In this document: positions 35,342 to 43,757 of the stretch, piece by piece | Layout: every line of letters begins with the position of its first letter | Numbering within the stretch: the first letter of the stretch is position 1 | Source of the DNA: Fervidicoccaceae archaeon | GTDB lineage: Archaea > Thermoproteota > Thermoprotei_A > Sulfolobales > Fervidicoccaceae | Direction: 5' to 3' | DNA: 64,000 bases | Assembly (NCBI GenBank): GCA_038734945.1 | Contig: JAVYOA010000001.1 | Coordinates: 161,647 to 225,646, forward strand | The notes under the pieces: model-generated | Told to the model about the DNA's origin: nothing | Databases searched by the model: none | What the model saw: only the letters and a program-made list of their open reading frames with translations | Position numbers and translations under genes: made by a program

Positions 35342-36025
35342 ATGCAGAATGAGGGGATCTTCTTGAGCTTCGTTGGTGAAATGCATGAATCTTCAGCTCA
35401 CATTTGGAGGAAGTTCATTCCGCATACTTTTCTTAGAAAAGTAGCAGATGGGAGCATAAAAAGGGAGGAGTTCCTCACCTGGCTTTCCCAGGACTACCTT
35501 TTTGTTAAGGGTGCAATAAGATTCATGCTAGCCTTAGCCTCAAGAGCTCCCGACAGCCATATGCTCTTTCTCCTGGAGGCAACTCACGGAATAAGCAGGG
35601 AGCTCTCAATGTTCAAAAACACTGCAGAGAGGCTCGGAGCAGCGCTCAGGGAGGAGGAGAACCTAATAACAAATTCTTACGTATCATTCCTTCTTTCTGT
35701 AGCCCACACATCATCCTATCTGGAAGGACTAGCGGCCCTATATTGCGAGGAGAGGGCATACTATGAGGCCTGGAAGTGGGTGAAAGAGAACACAGATATG
35801 CGGAAAAATCCATATGCAGATCTCATTTCCTACTGGTCCTCAGATGACTTCAAAAAATACGTTAATAGGCTTGAGGAGATGCTGGAAGAAGCAGCATCGC
35901 ATGCAGGAGAGCTGGATAGAGAGAGGGCAAAGGAGATATATAGAAAAACATCCGAATTTGAACTGGCGTTTTGGGAAAGCGTGATGGGCCCGGAGGGATT
36001 TGAACCCTCGACCACCCGGTTATGA
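35342..36025 (+). CDS. tenA: TenA/thiaminase II-family protein
   Basis: This all-helical protein has TenA features: IWRKFIPHTFLRKVADGSIKREEFLTWLSQDYLFVKGAIRF, EATHGISRELSMF, and YCEERAYYEAWKWV with a possible catalytic Cys. TenA proteins hydrolyse or salvage degraded thiamin. I begin it at ATG 35342; ATG 35381 is a shorter choice, just after GGTGAA. The last 13 codons (ending GFEPSTTRL) run antisense through the 3' half of a tRNA gene, so the normal stop may have been lost. Confidence 0.82.
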   Translation: MQNEGIFLSFVGEMHESSAHIWRKFIPHTFLRKVADGSIKREEFLTWLSQDYLFVKGAIRFMLALASRAPDSHMLFLLEATHGISRELSMFKNTAERLGAALREEENLITNSYVSFLLSVAHTSSYLEGLAALYCEERAYYEAWKWVKENTDMRKNPYADLISYWSSDDFKKYVNRLEEMLEEAASHAGELDRERAKEIYRKTSEFELAFWESVMGPEGFEPSTTRL

Positions 36026-36059
36026 GCCGGGCGCTCTGACCGGGCTGAGCTACGGGCCC
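35985..36059 (-). tRNA. tRNA with CAU anticodon (elongator Met or Ile2)
   Basis: On the minus strand GGGCCCG and CGGGCCC-type acceptor strands pair. The anticodon loop CTCATAA holds CAT, and the T-loop is GTTCAAAT. A G1-C72 pair argues against the initiator tRNA, which in archaea usually has A1-U72. Elongator Met and the agmatidine-modified Ile2 cannot be told apart here. CCA is not encoded. The 3' part overlaps the tenA coding sequence on the other strand by 41 bp. Confidence 0.92.
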
Positions 36060-36103
36060 GCAGAAATAACTTTCTAAAAATTACCTTATATTTGTTTTTC
36101 CCT

Positions 36104-36823
36104 TTAGCCAAGCCTAACAGGAATAGAGGGCGAGGAAATAAATATCTCCGCAGCTCTCTTCTCTTCAACTAATCTGATACCCATGGAAAGGGCTCTTATC
36201 AAGATCCCGGAGCTCTCGGCCATCAGCAATTTCTTTCCCATTTCCCCATCGATCTCCCAGCATGGCCTGAACTCCTTGGCCCAATCAAAAGGGGCAATAA
36301 AAACTATAGCAGCCCTCCCTCCATTTTTTACAATTTCGATCATTTCATCTACATGTCTTCTCCCTCTAATGCTTGGAGCATCTGGATAGCATGCAGAACC
36401 TTCTCCTCTTTCAGCGGCAGCGCTCTTGAGCTCCACAAACATCCTCCCTTCCCTGCACTCAATCTCATAGTCGAGCAAAGATCTTCCAACCTTTGCCCCC
36501 CTTCTATCTATCCTGCATCCCTTCAGAAAGGGGATGAGTTCCATAGATAGAGCAGCCTCGAACGCTCTTTCCTGCACTTTCGTATCAACTAATACTGCAC
36601 CCCTTCCAGACCTCCCAAACGATGCCAGGATCCTTGCTCTAGTTTTTTCTCCAGATGTTTTCAAGCAAAGAGACTCCGCTCCTGGGAACACGAGATCCTT
36701 CAGCCTTCCACTGTTGCTTAACCAAGCAGTGAAAAACTTCCCATCCATTGAAACTGTGACCGAGAATCTGCTCAGTCTCTCTAATACAGTGCAGTGCTTC
36801 ACTTCTTCAAAGCTCAGTAGCAC
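36104..36823 (-). CDS. sfsA: SfsA-family DNA/RNA-binding nuclease-like protein
   Basis: The 239-residue product has an N-terminal OB-like domain (LSNSGRLKDLVFPGAESLCLK) and a PD-(D/E)xK nuclease-like core (LLDYEIECREGRMFVELKSAA with an ELK motif). FPDAPSIRGRRHVDEM-like ACYPDAPSIRGRRHV is the SfsA signature. Its cellular role is uncertain. It overlaps the upstream translin gene by 17 bp and forms an operon with it and ahcY. Confidence 0.9.
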   Translation of the reverse strand: MLLSFEEVKHCTVLERLSRFSVTVSMDGKFFTAWLSNSGRLKDLVFPGAESLCLKTSGEKTRARILASFGRSGRGAVLVDTKVQERAFEAALSMELIPFLKGCRIDRRGAKVGRSLLDYEIECREGRMFVELKSAAAERGEGSACYPDAPSIRGRRHVDEMIEIVKNGGRAAIVFIAPFDWAKEFRPCWEIDGEMGKKLLMAESSGILIRALSMGIRLVEEKRAAEIFISSPSIPVRLG

Positions 36824-37448
36824 TCCTTTCCTCAGCCCGCACCACCGCCTCTTTCAGCGCCTTCTCTAACCTCCTCCTGCTTTCCATATCAACAAGGAAG
36901 AACTTGGTCTCATCTATGAGTCTTCTATCAACATCAACCTTGTGCCTTAGCCCAGGAAGTATTGCATCAGGATAGTCTAGCGTCGATATCAATGAAAAGA
37001 TATACTCCATGACTCTCAGAAGCATCCAGGAAGCATCCATGTTCCCCCTCTTGACCTCCTCCAGTACGAGTCTCCTCAGCTCTCCTATGAGATCGGCGAG
37101 ACCTAGAACATAGGGAACAGGCCCAACCCCCAACTCTCTTGGAGATGGGATCCTCCTCTCCTTGAGCACATGGTATAGAGCCTCTGCCTCAACATACTCC
37201 GCGAGAAATCCATCCATTGCTGCAGAGCGGAGCAGCTCCTGATGACCCTCAATTTTCCTTAGGAGCTCCGAGGAAGCCTCTCTCATCCTGCTCATTTCCT
37301 CCTCAGCTCTCTCTACCTCCCCCGCTATCATTTTTGTTATAGCCCTCCCTGAGAGCCTAACGACTTCCCTTCCAAGGCTGAGCATTTCCTCCCTAGCTGC
37401 ATCTGCCTCATCCAGCGATCTCCTTATCTCCTCAAAAATGCTCTCCAT
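36807..37448 (-). CDS. Translin-family RNA-binding protein
   Basis: This is an all-helical protein of about 213 residues. The family segments are REEMLSLGREVVRLSGRAITKMIAGE, FLAEYVEAEALYHVLKERRIPSPRELGVGPVPYVLGLADLIGELRRL and SLISTLDYPDAILPGLRHKVDVDRRLIDETKFFLVD. Archaeal translins form octamers that bind or cut single-stranded RNA. ATG 37448, preceded by AGGA, is preferred over the TTG at 37460. It follows ahcY directly. Confidence 0.92.
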   Translation of the reverse strand: MESIFEEIRRSLDEADAAREEMLSLGREVVRLSGRAITKMIAGEVERAEEEMSRMREASSELLRKIEGHQELLRSAAMDGFLAEYVEAEALYHVLKERRIPSPRELGVGPVPYVLGLADLIGELRRLVLEEVKRGNMDASWMLLRVMEYIFSLISTLDYPDAILPGLRHKVDVDRRLIDETKFFLVDMESRRRLEKALKEAVVRAEERSATEL

Positions 37449-37460
37449 ATTTTCCTGCAA

Positions 37461-38711
37461 TCATCCCAGCCTCCATGAATCTGCATATTTTCTCTGTTCC
37501 TCGCTCAGCCTATCAATTTCTATTCCCATCGCCTCCAACTTCATTGATGCAATCTCATAATCAACTTCCTTGGGAACACTAAGAAGCCTCCTCTCCAATC
37601 TCTCCGACTCAGCAATCAGCTTTACCGCAAGTGCCTGGTTTGCAAAGCTCATATCCATAACTTCGCTGGGATGCCCCTCTGCCGCAACTAGGTTCATCAA
37701 CCTTCCCTCCCCAACAAGGTAGAGCCTCTTTCCACCTTTTACTCTGTACTCCCTGAGGTTTTTCCTCACCTCTCTCCACCCCTCAGCGTTCTCCTCCAGC
37801 TCCTTCACGCTAACCTCAACATTGAAGTGTCCGCTGTTCCCCAGGACAGCTCCATCCTTCATTTTTTTCATATGCTCCCAAACAATCACATCCTTGTTGC
37901 CCGTAGCCGTTATGAAAACATCCCCTAGCTCGGCAGCTCTCGCCATGGGCATTACCTCATAGCCATCCATAGCAGCTTCCAGGGCTCTGACAGGATCCAC
38001 TTCCGTCACGATCACCCTTGCTCCCATACCTCTTGCCCTGGCTGCTATGCCTTTTCCAACCCATCCATACCCGGCAACCACAAGTACTTTTCCAGCCAGA
38101 AGCATGTTCGTTGCTCTCAAGAGCCCATCTATTGTGCTCTGCCCAGTACCATACCTGTTGTCGAACATATGCTTCGTCAATGCATCGTTCACTGCAATCA
38201 CTGGGTAGAGGAGCAACCCCTCCCTCTCCAGAGCCCTCAGCCTCATTACCCCAGTTGTGGTTTCCTCAGTTCCCCCCCTCACCCTTTCGGCCTTATCCCT
38301 AGCTTTCTCATGAAGGTAAGCATGAAGATCTCCTCCATCATCGATTACAATGTCTGGAGAGCTCTCTGCAATTATAGAGATAGCCCTGAAGTACTCCTCC
38401 TCACTCTCGCCTCTTTTCGCAAACAGATTGACATCCTCATCAACCAAGGCAGCAGCAACCTCATCCTGTGTTGATAGAGGATTGCTGGCGGCCAAGTATA
38501 CCTCCGCTCCCCAAGCCTTCAGAGTCCTAATCAGAACTCCAGTCTCCTTTGTTACATGAAGACAGGCAGCAACTCTCAAGCCTCTCAGGGGCTTTTTCCC
38601 CTCGTACTTCTTTCTCAGCCCAACCAGTACCGGCATGTTCCTTTCTGCCCACTCCAGCTGAAGCTTCCCCTCATCTCTTTTTTCCAGGTCAGCTATCCAG
38701 AACTCCGGCAA
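37461..38711 (-). CDS. ahcY: Adenosylhomocysteinase (S-adenosyl-L-homocysteine hydrolase)
   Basis: The enzyme splits S-adenosylhomocysteine to homocysteine and adenosine (or inosine in some archaea) using bound NAD. Motifs are ACLHVTKETGVLIRTLKAWGAEV, IDDGGDLHAYLHEK, EETTTGVMRL, DNRYGTGQST and the Rossmann loop VVAGYGWVGKGIAARARGMGARVIVTEVDP. Length 416 is typical of the archaeal short form. It heads an operon with translin and sfsA. Confidence 0.96.
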   Translation of the reverse strand: MPEFWIADLEKRDEGKLQLEWAERNMPVLVGLRKKYEGKKPLRGLRVAACLHVTKETGVLIRTLKAWGAEVYLAASNPLSTQDEVAAALVDEDVNLFAKRGESEEEYFRAISIIAESSPDIVIDDGGDLHAYLHEKARDKAERVRGGTEETTTGVMRLRALEREGLLLYPVIAVNDALTKHMFDNRYGTGQSTIDGLLRATNMLLAGKVLVVAGYGWVGKGIAARARGMGARVIVTEVDPVRALEAAMDGYEVMPMARAAELGDVFITATGNKDVIVWEHMKKMKDGAVLGNSGHFNVEVSVKELEENAEGWREVRKNLREYRVKGGKRLYLVGEGRLMNLVAAEGHPSEVMDMSFANQALAVKLIAESERLERRLLSVPKEVDYEIASMKLEAMGIEIDRLSEEQRKYADSWRLG

Positions 38712-38768
38712 TCTCCCTCACCAACTTTCTTATTTCTCCGTGCAACTAATAAACTAGAGGGGGTAAAA

Positions 38769-39425
38769 GTGCAAATACGCATATCCATGGCCATGACAGC
38801 AGATGGAAAAACAGCAGATGAGGAGGGGGAGTGGTATCCTCTCTGTCCATATGAGAGGGAGAGGCTCTATGCACACATGAGGTGGGCTGACGCAATAGTT
38901 ATAGGAGCGGAAACTGTGATGAACACAGATATCTCCTTCATGCCTCCAGGCTCTAGGGGTAGACCCCTTAGAGCAATTATAGATCCTTCACTCAGAACAG
39001 ACCCCTCAAGAAAAATCTACTCATCGAAACGGGGGCCGCTAATTGTGATGGCTGAGAAGGGAGCTCTTGAGGAAAAGAAGGAGAAGGCTAGCTTGTTGAG
39101 GGAGATTGGAGCAGAAGTAGTAGCAATGGAGGAGAGAGATGGTAGAATAAGCGCCAGGGATGTTGTTGCCTTGCTCGAATCGAGGGGGCTGGAGAAAATT
39201 CTTGTGCTGGGGGGAGGGAAGACGAACTATCATTTCTTCAGAGAGGGACTTGTAGATGAATACTATATTACGATAGTTCCCAGAATACTTGGAGGTTCAA
39301 AGTACTCTCCAGTGTCTGGCGAGGGCTTCAGATTTCCTGGGATTGAGCTGAAGCTGGTAGAGCACAAAATTTGCGAATGTGGAAACGAGATAGTGCTCAA
39401 ATATGTTCTTGCTAGACGACTCTAA
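38769..39425 (+). CDS. Riboflavin-pathway reductase (RibD C-terminal/RIB7 type)
   Basis: This is the stand-alone reductase that acts on 2,5-diamino-6-ribosylamino-pyrimidinone 5'-phosphate with NADPH. Motifs are [74 protein letters not shown]. The frame is open far upstream, but GTG 38769 is chosen because GAGGGGG lies 5 nt before it and the product then begins at the family N-terminus (218 residues). Its end overlaps eL37 on the other strand by 14 bp. Confidence 0.88.
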   Translation: MQIRISMAMTADGKTADEEGEWYPLCPYERERLYAHMRWADAIVIGAETVMNTDISFMPPGSRGRPLRAIIDPSLRTDPSRKIYSSKRGPLIVMAEKGALEEKKEKASLLREIGAEVVAMEERDGRISARDVVALLESRGLEKILVLGGGKTNYHFFREGLVDEYYITIVPRILGGSKYSPVSGEGFRFPGIELKLVEHKICECGNEIVLKYVLARRL

Positions 39426-39600
39426 TTCCGTTTATCTTCTTGCTCTGCCAAGAGTACCTTCTAATTCTCTTCGACCTGCCGAAGCCACATGCTGCACAGT
39501 AACCCTTGGCAACATTGAAGCTATGCCTTCCACATCTCCTGCACCTTATATGCGTGTAGCTCCTCGAGTGCTTCCCCATCGATGTTGTTCCCTTTACCAC
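39412..39600 (-). CDS. rpl37e: Ribosomal protein eL37
   Basis: The 62-residue protein begins [12 protein letters not shown] and contains the zinc-binding set [22 protein letters not shown]. Start GTG 39600 is 5 nt after GGTGAG and gives the family N-terminus. It is encoded 14 bp after an Lsm gene, the conserved archaeal lsm-rpl37e pair. Confidence 0.96.
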   Translation of the reverse strand: MVKGTTSMGKHSRSYTHIRCRRCGRHSFNVAKGYCAACGFGRSKRIRRYSWQSKKINGIRVV

Positions 39601-39614
39601 TGAAGCTCACCCTC

Positions 39615-39845
39615 TCACAGGCCTGAAGCAGGAGAGACAATTATTACATTATCTCCTCTTATTATCACGGTTCCAAGCTTCCTTGGCTGGCCATCCGGGT
39701 ACAGCTCCTCCGCATCCTCGAGCACTATATTCAGATGATGATCGTAGCTTTTCAGCTTCCCCCTAACCTCTTTATTTCCCTTCAGCTTAACAAGCACGAT
39801 CTGTCCTACAGAGTTCGACAGTATTTTTTGGGCAGTATCACTCAT
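39615..39845 (-). CDS. Sm-like archaeal protein (Lsm/SmAP1)
   Basis: The product is a single Sm fold of 76 residues: Sm1 [33 protein letters not shown] and Sm2 [16 protein letters not shown], including the RGD(N) motif. ATG 39845 is favoured by GGTGAG 4 nt upstream; a longer start at 39866 adds seven residues. It should form a heptameric ring that binds U-rich RNA. It is cotranscribed with eL37. Confidence 0.95.
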   Translation of the reverse strand: MSDTAQKILSNSVGQIVLVKLKGNKEVRGKLKSYDHHLNIVLEDAEELYPDGQPRKLGTVIIRGDNVIIVSPASGL

Positions 39846-39931
39846 CACACTCACCGCACGAGCCAAACAATGCTCAAGGATTTTAATCGCTCATAACGAA
39901 TTAATAAACATTAGCCGAGCTGATTGTGAAA

Positions 39932-40405
39932 ATGAAGAGGCACTTCCTCTCAAAGAAGGATAGAGAGCAACTCCTTTTGCTTCTAGAAAAGAAGCTCAAG
40001 ATATCATCCCTTCCGGAAAGCGTCGAGGTTATGGAGGATGAGGAAACGAAGTGCTATATATTTAATGGAACTCCAGCAATTTGCATTCTCGACAATGAGC
40101 CAATACCGCTTCTCAAGTGGCTCCTCAAAAGCAGCGGACAAAAGCCCTCCATACCGAGAATAGTAGTTAATATGGGGGCCGTGAAGCCAATAGCCAATGG
40201 AGCAGACCTTATGGCTCCAGGCATTGTGAAGATCGAGGGAAGCTTTCCAAAGGGTTCAATAGTACTAGTTGTTGAGGAAGAGAGAGGAATTCCCATAGCA
40301 GTAATGAGATCACTCCTCTCCTCCGAGGAAGTTTCGTCCATGAAGAAGGGAAAGGTTGCAGAGAACATCCACCATATTGGAGACAAGCTCTGGAAGGAGC
40401 TATAG
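39932..40405 (+). CDS. PUA-domain protein (MCT-1/Tma20-like)
   Basis: An N-terminal domain of about 75 residues (KRHFLSKKDREQLLLLLEKKL) precedes a PUA domain (PRIVVNMGAVKPIANGADLMAPGIVKIEGSFPKGSIVLVVEEERGIPIAVMRSLLSSEEV). This order matches archaeal relatives of eukaryotic MCT-1/Tma20, which bind tRNA or the ribosome. ATG 39932 or GTG 39926 could be the start. Its 3' end overlaps the convergent aCPSF1 gene by 6 bp. Confidence 0.85.
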   Translation: MKRHFLSKKDREQLLLLLEKKLKISSLPESVEVMEDEETKCYIFNGTPAICILDNEPIPLLKWLLKSSGQKPSIPRIVVNMGAVKPIANGADLMAPGIVKIEGSFPKGSIVLVVEEERGIPIAVMRSLLSSEEVSSMKKGKVAENIHHIGDKLWKEL

Positions 40406-42340
40406 AAGGAGCAGGGAATCCAGGTTCGAGGGAGCATATATCCTTGCTCCAGAGAGCCATCTGAGCACGTGCTTCTTCCTTTCAATGGCTGAGGCGAGTT
40501 GCGCAATTGCTGAGGGCTCTCCATGATTCAGTACAATGTTCCTGGGCTTAGGCTCGATGTTTTCAAGAAATGACAGCAGCTCCCCTCTATCGCTATGCCC
40601 GCTGAACCCCTCTACGGAGTGAACCTCCATGTTTATCTTCAGAGGAACCAGCTTTCCCTCGCTGTTCATCAGCATTAGCTCTCTCTGCCCATCCTTTATC
40701 TTCCTCCCCAATGTCCCCTCAACCTGGAAGCTCACGAAGACCAGGGAGTTCCTCTGATCCTCTGCTAGTAGCTTCAAATACTCTACGCTCGGTCCACCGT
40801 TTAGCATTCCACTTGTAGCTAGTATGACAGATGGTCCACCTTCCGCGATCTCCATCCTCATGTCTCTATCCTGCACAACAATGAAATTCTCATTGTAGAA
40901 AGGATTTTCACCTGAATGTATTGCCCTCTCGACACTTGGAGACATGAGCTCGGGATAGTGAGTGTGTATTGCAGTTACCTCCGTTACCATTCCCTCTATG
41001 TAGACAGGCATTGGCTGAAGAGCCCCACTTTTCAAAGCCTCAGATATTATGAGCATTATCTCCTGCCCTCTTCCCACGGACATTATTGGAATCAGAGTCT
41101 TTCCTCCTCTCTCTGCAGTTCTTTTTATTATGGAGAGAAGATTTGCCTCAGCCTCGCTCCTCGAGGGAAGCTTTGTTTCTCCATATGTGCTCTCCATTAT
41201 TAGGGTCTCAACCCTCGGGAACTTGTCTACTGCCTTGCTCAGTAGCCTCGTGTGAGCATATTTGAAATCTCCCGTGTATACTATGTTGTGTAGTCCGTTT
41301 CCTATGTGCAGATGAACCATTGCCGATCCCAATATGTGACCAGCATCATAGAGAGTCAGCCTCACATCTGGAGCTATATCAGTAACATCTCCGTAGTCGA
41401 CCGTTATCGTATGGAGAATCTCCTTCTTAACCTCCCTCTGAGTGTATGGGGGCATTCTACCCTCTCTGGTCATTATATCGAGATAGTCCAGCTGAGTCAA
41501 GACCATTATATCCCTTGTAGCCTTCGTGGTATAGACGGGACCATTGTAGCCATATTTGAACAGTAGGGGAAGCATTCCAACATGGTCCAGATGAGCGTGG
41601 GATATGACAACAGCATCTAGCTCTTCCAGTCTGAGCTGCTCAACGTCGAATCTGGGAGCCATATCAGGAAAGCTGTTTGCCCCTGGGCCCGCTCCTGCAT
41701 CCAGGAGCACTCTGCTCTCCTCCGTTTCAACGAGAATAGCAGATCTTCCAACTTCCTGGAACCCCCCCAGAGCTGTTATTCTAACCCCCCTTGTTTTGAA
41801 AAGAGGATCCCTGTGAATTCTTTCCCCTATGCTTCTTAGAAAGCTCTTCCTGTAGCTACTTTCTCCTATGAGCTGTGATAGAATGCCGTCGAGAATTTTG
41901 GAAGAAGTTGGTGGAGCCCTTATTATAACTGGCCTCCAGCCAGTCCTTATTATTATATCTCTCCTTATGTTTCCTCCCTTTCCAATAACAAGACCAGGTT
42001 TCTCTGCTTTTATTATAACATCCCCGAGGACATCGTCGAACTCAATTGCCTTTATCTCGGCCTCCTTTGGGACAAGCTCCATTATAGTCTTCTTAGCTTC
42101 CTCTTTCTGCTTTCTTATTTCTGGATCGGTTCTTATGACCACTCTCTTCCTTATCGTCCTGGCTATCTCCTTTATTACCCCCATTTGTTCCAACAGTATG
42201 CCGGGATTCTTCACATATATAGCTATTTCTGGCCCCTCGAACTCTATGGAAGTCATCATTGCTTCTTGCGGAACTAGGGATATTATTGAGTTCCTGAGCT
42301 TTGCTATTGAGCTAGCTTTTTTCGAATTGCTTGAATTCAT
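40400..42340 (-). CDS. Archaeal CPSF1: KH-domain beta-CASP ribonuclease
   Basis: At 646 residues from ATG 42340 it has the aCPSF1 layout. Two KH-like domains come first (VVIRTDPEIRK, AEKPGLVIGKGGNIRRDI). A metallo-beta-lactamase core follows with ISHAHLDHVGMLPLL, LYDAGHILGSAMVHLH and VYTGDFKY, then beta-CASP motifs ESTYGETK, GRGQEIM, ATSGMLNGGPS and FSGHSDRGEL. This enzyme cleaves 3' ends at U-rich sites and is the general transcription-termination factor of archaea. The frame extends to 42430 but the extra 30 residues are not family-like. Upstream, 42341-42610 shows no gene. Confidence 0.96.
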   Translation of the reverse strand: MNSSNSKKASSIAKLRNSIISLVPQEAMMTSIEFEGPEIAIYVKNPGILLEQMGVIKEIARTIRKRVVIRTDPEIRKQKEEAKKTIMELVPKEAEIKAIEFDDVLGDVIIKAEKPGLVIGKGGNIRRDIIIRTGWRPVIIRAPPTSSKILDGILSQLIGESSYRKSFLRSIGERIHRDPLFKTRGVRITALGGFQEVGRSAILVETEESRVLLDAGAGPGANSFPDMAPRFDVEQLRLEELDAVVISHAHLDHVGMLPLLFKYGYNGPVYTTKATRDIMVLTQLDYLDIMTREGRMPPYTQREVKKEILHTITVDYGDVTDIAPDVRLTLYDAGHILGSAMVHLHIGNGLHNIVYTGDFKYAHTRLLSKAVDKFPRVETLIMESTYGETKLPSRSEAEANLLSIIKRTAERGGKTLIPIMSVGRGQEIMLIISEALKSGALQPMPVYIEGMVTEVTAIHTHYPELMSPSVERAIHSGENPFYNENFIVVQDRDMRMEIAEGGPSVILATSGMLNGGPSVEYLKLLAEDQRNSLVFVSFQVEGTLGRKIKDGQRELMLMNSEGKLVPLKINMEVHSVEGFSGHSDRGELLSFLENIEPKPRNIVLNHGEPSAIAQLASAIERKKHVLRWLSGARIYAPSNLDSLLLL

Positions 42341-42610
42341 AATCACGCACTCTCTCGCAAACGTCGAACTTATTTTCCAGCCAGAAAATGACGGCTGGAA
42401 ACGATCAAGGAGTCGATATTGAAGGATCAATGCTTGTTATCATGCTTTCGCAAAATATCCTTTTATTCTTTTCCCCTTTATATTTCCAAAGTCTGAACCA
42501 AAAATCCTATCCAACAGACTAGCTTTTCTATAAAGCTGACATGAGGCTTCTCTCTCTCAATCGATTAGCATCAACATTCGAGTCCACCATTCTCTTCGCT
42601 CCCTGAAAGA

Positions 42611-42628
42611 AATGTTTTGCAAAACATT
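42611..42628. repeat. 18-bp perfect palindrome with TTTTGCAAAA core
   Basis: AATGTTTTGCAAAACATT is identical to its reverse complement. It lies 27 nt beyond the stop of the decayed TnpB frame and 271 bp before the aCPSF1 start. It may be the subterminal hairpin of the lost insertion sequence or a dimeric-regulator site; its core recurs before the decarboxylase operon. Confidence 0.6.
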
Positions 42629-42654
42629 CTTCCTTCTGAAAGGAGGGAAAAATA

Positions 42655-42888
42655 TCAGGATTCTGGATCAAGTCGCATGGGCATAGTTAAAACTGACCTC
42701 CTCTCTGCCCTGGGGGCCGGGGATATGCTTTTTGTCTTTCTCAATATGGTGTGTGCTCCCACCAGGTCTGCGTTGAAAGCAAACTGTTCATCGCTTCTGA
42801 AAAATGCAGGGTGTCTTTCATTAAATATTTCCAGCCCTTTCTCGAACAGAAGAACAACCCATGTATGGTGCTTCTTATCAGCTCCAAT
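42655..42888 (-). pseudogene. Decayed TnpB (IS200/IS605-type) C-terminal fragment
   Basis: A 77-codon frame without a normal start encodes FFRSDEQFAFNADLVGAH followed by TILRKTKSISP. This matches the end of crenarchaeal TnpB proteins, where a Cys-containing zinc ribbon precedes F(N/E)AD(L/V)VGAYNILRK. Here the expected Cys positions read Ser and Gln, so the zinc site is lost. The catalytic-type Asp of RuvC-III remains. The rest of the element is missing, cut off exactly at the end of the neighbouring CARF-HTH gene. Confidence 0.6.
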
Positions 42889-42909
42889 CTATCCATTGAG
42901 AAAGGTTAA

Positions 42910-43596
42910 CTATTCGATTTCACTGCTCTCAGGAAGCATGTTCAGCCGAGCTGCTGCCTCACCCCAAGGTGTTAGGGCTGGGTATCCCCTTCCCCTCTTC
43001 TCAACGAGGCCGATCTTTCTCAATCTGGAAATCCTATTGATAACTGTTTTCTCCCCAATGTGCAGCTTAGCAGCAATTTCCTTGTATGATGCCCTAGGAG
43101 ACTCAAGAATTGCCTCTAGGATCTCTCCATCCTTTGTACCGAATCTGTTTATTATAAAGTCTATAAAACCATATGGTATTCGAAGAGTTTCTGGACTGCC
43201 TTCTATGGCGCTCTCGATGCTGAACTTTTGCCCAGATGCCAAAGCAGAAAGAAGAACGAGAACCGATGCGCCTCTCATCCCTCCTCCAAGCTCAAGTATT
43301 AGATGTCTGTCCCCACATTCCTTCTTAATTACCTCTGTGAGCTTCACTATGCTTTCCCATGGTCTGTCAAAGTTCATATGAATTGTCGTCACGAGATTGT
43401 TGTCAAGACCAAGCTTGCTAGCAAAATGTTTGAACTCTTCTATGGCCTTAAGCGATGTAGGATTTTCAGGACCACTAATAATTATAATTTTTTCCCCTTT
43501 TTTCACATAGCTGTCACTTATGCGCCTGAGCCCCACATCTGAATGAAAGCCTATGTTTATGATAAAGCATCTCTCCATAGTTCCCACAATTCCCAT
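42910..43596 (-). CDS. csa3: Csa3-like CARF-HTH transcriptional regulator
   Basis: Residues about 8-130 form a CARF-type Rossmann domain, with an early CFIINIGFHSDVGLRRI and HLILELGGGMRGASVLVLLSAL at the ligand-contact strand. A winged helix follows (ILEAILESPRASYKEIAAKLHIGEKTVINRISRLRKIGLVEKRGRGY). The family controls CRISPR-cas genes in response to cyclic oligoadenylates, but no cas gene or array is in this window. A TATA box (GCATTTAAATAC on the minus strand, about 43611-43622) suggests leaderless initiation near 43596; ATG 43578 is the alternative. Confidence 0.82.
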   Translation of the reverse strand: MGIVGTMERCFIINIGFHSDVGLRRISDSYVKKGEKIIIISGPENPTSLKAIEEFKHFASKLGLDNNLVTTIHMNFDRPWESIVKLTEVIKKECGDRHLILELGGGMRGASVLVLLSALASGQKFSIESAIEGSPETLRIPYGFIDFIINRFGTKDGEILEAILESPRASYKEIAAKLHIGEKTVINRISRLRKIGLVEKRGRGYPALTPWGEAAARLNMLPESSEIE

Positions 43597-43757
43597 TCTT
43601 TTCAGGGAAGTATTTAAATGCTTTAATAAATGACGTTTTCCTATAATAATGAGTATTCTTCGGCAGAGAGCTCTTGGAGCTATTTAAAAGCTTTTACAGT
43701 AACTAAGAGCTAAATATTCAATTTAGTGCATATTATTGAGCAGTAAGCGTGATTAGA

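Noticed and set aside
35981..36025. The GPEGFEPSTTRL ending of tenA as a conserved protein motif.
   Set aside because: It is simply the translated complement of a tRNA T arm and variable region, a known annotation artefact, and not a family feature.
38556..38768. An N-terminal extension of the riboflavin-pathway reductase from 38556.
   Set aside because: The extension is antisense to ahcY, is not family-like, and GAGGGGG before GTG 38769 gives a normal start.
42617..43381. A 254-codon plus-strand frame across the spacer and the CARF-HTH gene.
   Set aside because: Most of it is antisense to the well-supported csa3-like gene, and the rest is antisense to the TnpB remnant. Its protein is Ser/Leu-rich and has no motif.
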